A model generated the notes under the pieces. That model ran no database searches. It was not told the origin of the DNA and was given only the letters and a program-made list of their open reading frames with translations. Positions 4,853 to 7,576 of a stretch of 7,576 nt of DNA are shown piece after piece. The stretch's first letter is position 1. Each line of letters opens with the position of its first letter. The position numbers and the translations under genes were made by a program. The stretch lies in the NCBI GenBank assembly GCA_022848785.1, contig JAJISK010000046.1:1-7576 (forward strand). Reading direction: 5' to 3'. Source of the stretch: Thermoplasmatota archaeon. Its GTDB lineage: Archaea; Thermoplasmatota; Thermoplasmata; RBG-16-68-12; JAJISG01.

Positions 4853-5283
4853 CCCTCGGGCTCGTCCCTCAGGAAGTTGTCGTAGCGCGTCTCGAGAGAT
4901 CGACGCCGCTTCCGATAGGCTTCCTCATCGAGGTCGCCCGCCGCGAGGTCGTCCTCCAGGAGACGCAAGCTTCGCTTGTAGTCGGCCAGCATCTCCTCCC
5001 GGTACTCCCAACTGATGGCCGCGGCCTTCTCAATGTACGTCAGGCCGAGGTCGCTCAGCCGGTAGACGATGCGGGGCCGCCCGTCGGCCGGGAAGACGGC
5101 ACTCCGGTCGACGAATCCCCAACCGTAAAGCTCCAGGAGCTGCTTGTCCACGCTCTGGCGCCGGAGCTCCAGCCGTCGGGCCAGATCCTCGGGGTGGTCC
5201 ACGCCCTTCTCCAGCAGGTTCAAGATCCGGAAGCGACTCGGCGATGCGACGACCTGGAGGATCTGGAGGGCGCGCTCGTCCAT
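4849..5283 (-). CDS. ArsR-type winged-helix regulator with a C-terminal SHOCT-like helical segment
   Basis: The 144-residue protein opens with an ArsR-like winged helix: ILQVVASPSRFRILNLLEKG, then PEDLARRLELRRQSVDKQLLELYGWG with the recognition helix at about residues 41-52, then the wing VFPADGRPRIVYRLSDLG. No cysteine or histidine cluster for metal sensing is present, so a metal sensor is unlikely. Residues 105-135 (SLRLLEDDLAAGDLDEEAYR and on to RYD) form two short helices resembling the SHOCT oligomerisation motif. They also resemble the start of the bactofilin-like protein encoded divergently at 5636. ATG 5283 lies 23 bases after a TATA-like TCTAATAG, so the mRNA is likely leaderless. 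The divergent arrangement and the inverted repeat at 5369-5388 suggest it controls that neighbouring unit. Confidence 0.88.
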   Translation of the reverse strand: MDERALQILQVVASPSRFRILNLLEKGVDHPEDLARRLELRRQSVDKQLLELYGWGFVDRSAVFPADGRPRIVYRLSDLGLTYIEKAAAISWEYREEMLADYKRSLRLLEDDLAAGDLDEEAYRKRRRSLETRYDNFLRDEPEG

Positions 5284-5305
5284 CGGGGCGTGGAGGTGAA
5301 GGACG

Positions 5306-5313
5306 CTATTAGA
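5306..5313 (-). promoter_or_regulatory. Predicted TATA box of the ArsR-type regulator gene
   Basis: On the minus strand the octamer is TCTAATAG, preceded by the A-rich GGAAAAAAG that could serve as a BRE. It ends 23 bases before the A of ATG 5283, predicting a leaderless transcript. Confidence 0.5.
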
Positions 5314-5368
5314 CTTTTTTCCACCCGCGGGCTGAACTTATCCTCGCCTCAGTGGAGGATATCAATAA

Positions 5369-5388
5369 TTATACTGAAGATAGTATAA
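5369..5388 (+). promoter_or_regulatory. Inverted repeat overlapping the TATA box: candidate operator
   Basis: TTATACT (5369-5375) and AGTATAA (5382-5388) are perfect 7-bp inverted arms separated by 6 bases. The right arm overlaps the TATA box at 5384-5391. A dimeric winged-helix protein bound here would exclude TBP. The divergent ArsR-type regulator is the obvious candidate, though this is inference. The A/T-rich context could also produce such a repeat by chance. Confidence 0.4.
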
Positions 5389-5391
5389 ATA
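5384..5391 (+). promoter_or_regulatory. Strong TATA box (TATAAATA) of the bactofilin-like unit
   Basis: This is the best TATA box in the window, in an A/T-rich island within G+C-rich DNA. Its centre lies about 27 bases before ATG 5415, so transcription should begin at or beside that codon. Confidence 0.68.
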
Positions 5392-5414
5392 AAGTACTCT
5401 CACTCATATTCTCC

Positions 5415-5639
5415 ATGAACGAGACGAGTCGGGTCCTGATGACCGCGGGGGCGGCGAAGACGGCCAAGAAGGCCGGTTCCCGAATCGGACGGCTTCTGGC
5501 CCTCCTGTCCGTGCTCACCGCCGTGGGTCGAGGGCCACGCCACGGCGTCGCCACTCCTCCCCCCTGGCGTCTGCGATCCTCGGCGAATCGGGTCTATCCC
5601 CTCCTGGGGGGCCATGACATGGGAGGGCTCCTCCGATGA
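5415..5639 (+). CDS. Possible small basic protein (74 residues), unknown function
   Basis: The case for a gene is positional. ATG 5415 sits where the strong TATA box predicts the transcription start, and the frame ends in an ATGA overlap with the next gene (TGA 5637-5639, ATG 5636). The first 40 residues are rich in Ala, Lys and Arg, with a mildly hydrophobic stretch (RLLALLSVLTAVG, residues 27-39) too short for a confident membrane helix. Codon third positions are strongly G/C there. The second half has less typical codon use and a low-complexity sequence (TPPPWRLRSS) without a recognisable fold. Alternatively, 5415-5635 is an untranslated leader, and then 5284-5635 holds only promoters and leader RNA. 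No homologous family is recognised. Confidence 0.42.
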   Translation: MNETSRVLMTAGAAKTAKKAGSRIGRLLALLSVLTAVGRGPRHGVATPPPWRLRSSANRVYPLLGGHDMGGLLR

Positions 5640-6700
5640 GACGCGAAGACTTGCTTCGGAAGCTCGAGGCACGTTTGGCCGAGGGCGAGATTGGCGAGGA
5701 GACGTATCGTGAGATCAAGGCGCGCTACGACGCCATGCCGGAAGAGCCTCCGGAACCCCCGGAACCCGTAGCCGACGCGCCGGAGGAGGCCCCGAAGCGG
5801 CCCCCAAAGAGATTCGGCCCCTTGGACATCTCGGCCATCGTTGGAGAGGCCATGGACTCGGCCATGGAGGAGGTGAGCAAGACCCTCGAGGCGACGCTGG
5901 GAGATGAGCTACACGAGCACATGGACGACGTCAACAGGCACGTGCGGCGAGCCCTGCGGCACGTCGGGCCGGAATACGACAAGGGGAAGCGGCGCGTGAT
6001 AATCCGCTCCGTGGGCAAGGTCGCGCTCGATGAATCCATTGAGGAGTTTCGGTGCTCCGGGGCCGGGAAGGTCACGAGCGACCTCATCGCGGAGAATGTG
6101 CGCATCGCCGGTGCTTGCAAGATCGAAGGGCGGTGCGAGTGTGAAGTCTTCCAGGCCTCAGGCGCGGTCAAGGTGAACAAGGACATCCAGGCCGAGACGT
6201 TCAGATCCTCCGGCTCCGCGAAGATCGGCGGCGACCTGCGAGCCAAGGACATCACCGTCTCCGGGTCGACGGCGGTGGGGGGTTCCATCGAAGCGGAGAC
6301 CGTCCGCGTCGGAGGCATGCTTCGCGTGAACGGCCGGGTAAAGGCCGAAACCTTCCGGTCCCGTGGCCGATTCCGAATCGGAGAGGGCCTCGAGGCGGAT
6401 ACGATTGAGATTCTCTTGGATGACACCGCCCAGGTTCCGGTCATCAAGGGAAAGGACATTGTCGTGAAACGAAGCAAGCGTGGAGGCGCGCTTCGAGCGA
6501 AGACCATCCAAGGGGATCGCGTGTCGGTCTCCGGAACACGGGCCCAGCTCGTTCGAGGGCGGGATGTGCGCATCGGCCCCCAGAGCCGCATCGACGTCGT
6601 CGAGGCGGACAAGGTGGAGGTTCATGAGACGGCTCGGGTCGGGGAGAGACGACCGCTCCCGACCGAGGAACCTTCGGAAGAGGAATCCTCCGCCGATTGA
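5636..6700 (+). CDS. Bactofilin/DUF4097-like beta-helix repeat protein with N-terminal SHOCT-like segment
   Basis: The 354-residue protein has four parts. Residues 3-32 (LLRKLEARLAEGEIGEETYR and on to ARYD) form a SHOCT-like helical pair. Residues 35-62 are a Pro/Glu-rich linker. Residues 64-110 are amphipathic helix (AMDSAMEEVSKTLEATLGDE and following). Residues 139-257 are seven consecutive repeats of exactly 17 residues, of general form x-x-S-G-x-x-K-V-x-G-x-I-x-A-E-x-x, followed by less regular strands to about 335 and an acidic tail. Such repeats build the right-handed beta-helix of bactofilins (polymer-forming cytoskeletal proteins) and the related DUF4097 group. No signal peptide or membrane segment is visible, so it is probably cytoplasmic and may polymerise or bind the membrane through partners. 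GGAGGG at 5622-5627 is a good ribosome binding site. It lies divergent from a regulator with a similar SHOCT-like segment. Confidence 0.86.
   Translation: MRREDLLRKLEARLAEGEIGEETYREIKARYDAMPEEPPEPPEPVADAPEEAPKRPPKRFGPLDISAIVGEAMDSAMEEVSKTLEATLGDELHEHMDDVNRHVRRALRHVGPEYDKGKRRVIIRSVGKVALDESIEEFRCSGAGKVTSDLIAENVRIAGACKIEGRCECEVFQASGAVKVNKDIQAETFRSSGSAKIGGDLRAKDITVSGSTAVGGSIEAETVRVGGMLRVNGRVKAETFRSRGRFRIGEGLEADTIEILLDDTAQVPVIKGKDIVVKRSKRGGALRAKTIQGDRVSVSGTRAQLVRGRDVRIGPQSRIDVVEADKVEVHETARVGERRPLPTEEPSEEESSAD
6050..6406 (+). repeat. Seven in-frame 51-base repeats coding 17-residue beta-helix turns
   Basis: The seven units start at residues 139, 156, 173, 190, 207, 224 and 241 of the repeat protein with no insertion or deletion between them. 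The Ser-Gly (or Gly-Gly/Arg-Gly) near position 3-4 and the Ala/Cys-Glu/Lys/Asp near position 14-15 recur in nearly every unit. DNA identity between units is low, so this is an old protein-level repeat and not a recent DNA duplication. Confidence 0.8.
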
Positions 6701-6774
6701 CAGTCCAGTCTCGTTCGTAGAACCATGTCCTCCTGGGGCAAGGCCCGGCAGCGGTCAGTGTAGGAGGGTGGCAG

Positions 6775-7576
6775 GTGGCGGCTGCGGTGTCTCTCGGCGG
6801 TGGATCGAAACGACGTCCCGCGGGTTTCCGGGCCTTCCTGATCGTCTGGGCCGGCCAGATTGCCTCCATCCTCGGCACCGGCATGACCACTTTCGTCATC
6901 ATCTTCTTCGCCTTCCAGGTCACCCAGTCTGCGACGGTTTTGGCGCTCGTCGCCCTCTCGGCCTTCGCGCCCACGGTCCTCTTTAGCCCCTTCGCCGGGA
7001 CCTGGGTCGACCGGTGGAACCGTAAACTGGTGATGGTCCTCGCGGACGTTGGGGCGGGTCTCAGTACCGCAATCCTGCTCGTGCTGCTACTCGCCGGGCG
7101 GCTGGAGATCTGGCATCTCTATCCCACCGCCGCCATCGCCGGGATCTTCTCCGCCTTCCACTTCCCCGCATACTCCGCCGCCGTAACCCTCATGATCCCG
7201 AAACAACACTACGCGCGGGCCAGCGGCTTGATTTCGATGGCCGGCGCTCTGTCGGGGATCATGGCCCCGATTCTTGCGCCCATCTTCCTGGGACTCTTGG
7301 GTGATGTCCAAGGACTCGTCACCGTCTTCACCATCGACATCATCACGGTGCTGGCCGCGGTGGGGACCGTGGCCTTCGTCCACATCCCAAAGCCGGCCGA
7401 GACGGAGGAGGGGGCCGCCGGCAAAGGCAGCTTTTGGACCGAATTGGCCTATGGCTTCCGCTACATCTTCCAGCGTCGGAGTCTTCTGAACATCCAGCTC
7501 ATCTTCTTCGGCGTGAATTTCGTGGCTAGTTTCGCCTTCGTCCTAGTGGCCCCCCTGATTCTCACCAAGACGGACG
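6775..7576 (+). CDS. MFS transporter (efflux type), N-terminal 267 residues; runs off the window
   Basis: The frame is open from GTG 6775 to the window end. GGAGG at 6763-6767 lies 7 bases upstream and supports this start. Hydrophobic segments fall at about residues 18-48, 52-74, 85-107, 113-135, 150-175, 181-204 and 237-260, i.e. the first six helices, the cytoplasmic central loop (205-225, charged, KPAETEEG) and helix 7. The loop between helices 2 and 3 has GTWVDRWNRK (75-84), the motif A of the major facilitator superfamily. Family members usually have about 400-430 residues, so roughly a third is missing. The sequence resembles the MFS_3-type drug or siderophore exporters, but the substrate cannot be told. 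The gap after the repeat protein is only 74 bases with no clear TATA box, so co-transcription with it is possible. Confidence 0.9.
   Translation, partial: MAAAVSLGGGSKRRPAGFRAFLIVWAGQIASILGTGMTTFVIIFFAFQVTQSATVLALVALSAFAPTVLFSPFAGTWVDRWNRKLVMVLADVGAGLSTAILLVLLLAGRLEIWHLYPTAAIAGIFSAFHFPAYSAAVTLMIPKQHYARASGLISMAGALSGIMAPILAPIFLGLLGDVQGLVTVFTIDIITVLAAVGTVAFVHIPKPAETEEGAAGKGSFWTELAYGFRYIFQRRSLLNIQLIFFGVNFVASFAFVLVAPLILTKTD

Noticed and set aside
5725..6612. A 295-codon minus-strand frame opposite the bactofilin-like gene
   Set aside because: It is a mirror of the 17-residue repeats on the other strand, rich in Ser/Thr/Pro/Arg, with no start signals and no motif.
6713..6723. GTTC-GTA-GAAC inverted repeat before the MFS gene as an operator
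   Set aside because: A 4-bp arm is too short to be significant in this length of DNA, and no TATA box accompanies it.
6480..6986. A 168-codon plus-strand frame across the end of the repeat protein and the start of the transporter
   Set aside because: It is out of frame with both recognised proteins. The frame beginning at GTG 6775 gives clear membrane helices and the MFS motif A.

Overview
The window is a stretch of G+C-rich archaeal chromosome. The archaeal signs are TATA boxes placed about 23-28 bases before start codons or the tRNA 5' end (several genes look leaderless), a class II tRNA-Leu gene without an encoded CCA, an archaeal-type TruD tail, a COG2403 P-loop protein, and small winged-helix regulators and zinc-ribbon proteins of archaeal style. 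The protein set resembles Thermoplasmata-type Euryarchaeota, but that placement is inference. It reads as ordinary chromosome; I see no transposase, integrase, phage gene or CRISPR array.

Layout. Positions 3-92 hold the last 29 codons of truD. A 72-residue putative zinc protein (110-328) follows on the same strand. Facing it is a minus-strand operon read from a promoter near 2160: a zinc-ribbon protein (2132-1737), an MBL/beta-CASP-type nuclease (1740-775, joined by an ATGA overlap) and a PPC/DUF296 domain protein (765-334). Divergent from this operon is a COG2403 gene related to cyclic 2,3-diphosphoglycerate synthetase (2255-3605), followed by tRNA-Leu(CAA) at 3658-3742. Next come a small two-helix membrane protein (3871-4077), a winged-helix regulator (4120-4584) overlapped by a small beta-barrel-like protein (4571-4852), and a convergent winged-helix regulator on the minus strand (5283-4849). 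Divergent from that regulator is a plus-strand unit: a doubtful 74-residue ORF (5415-5639), a bactofilin-like repeat protein with an N-terminal SHOCT-like helical pair (5636-6700), and an MFS transporter that runs off the window (6775-7576).

The main discovery is in the COG2403 gene. Its conserved N-terminal strand (VIIMGAAGRD) and the next conserved block (FHNFN) are both present but separated by exactly 31 bases (2300-2330), which break the frame. Those 31 bases and their flanks fold into a canonical archaeal bulge-helix-bulge splice motif: 3-bp outer helix, two 3-nt bulges, 4-bp central helix and 6-bp inner helix. Its predicted cleavage sites fall precisely at the two ends that protein conservation demands. 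I interpret this as an archaeal splicing-endonuclease-type intron in a protein-coding gene, which is rare (cbf5 in Crenarchaeota is the classic case).

A second module of interest is the divergent pair at 4849-6700. The winged-helix regulator ends, and the repeat protein begins, with similar SHOCT-like helical segments, and a 7-bp inverted repeat overlaps the TATA box between them. This suggests a self-contained regulated unit.
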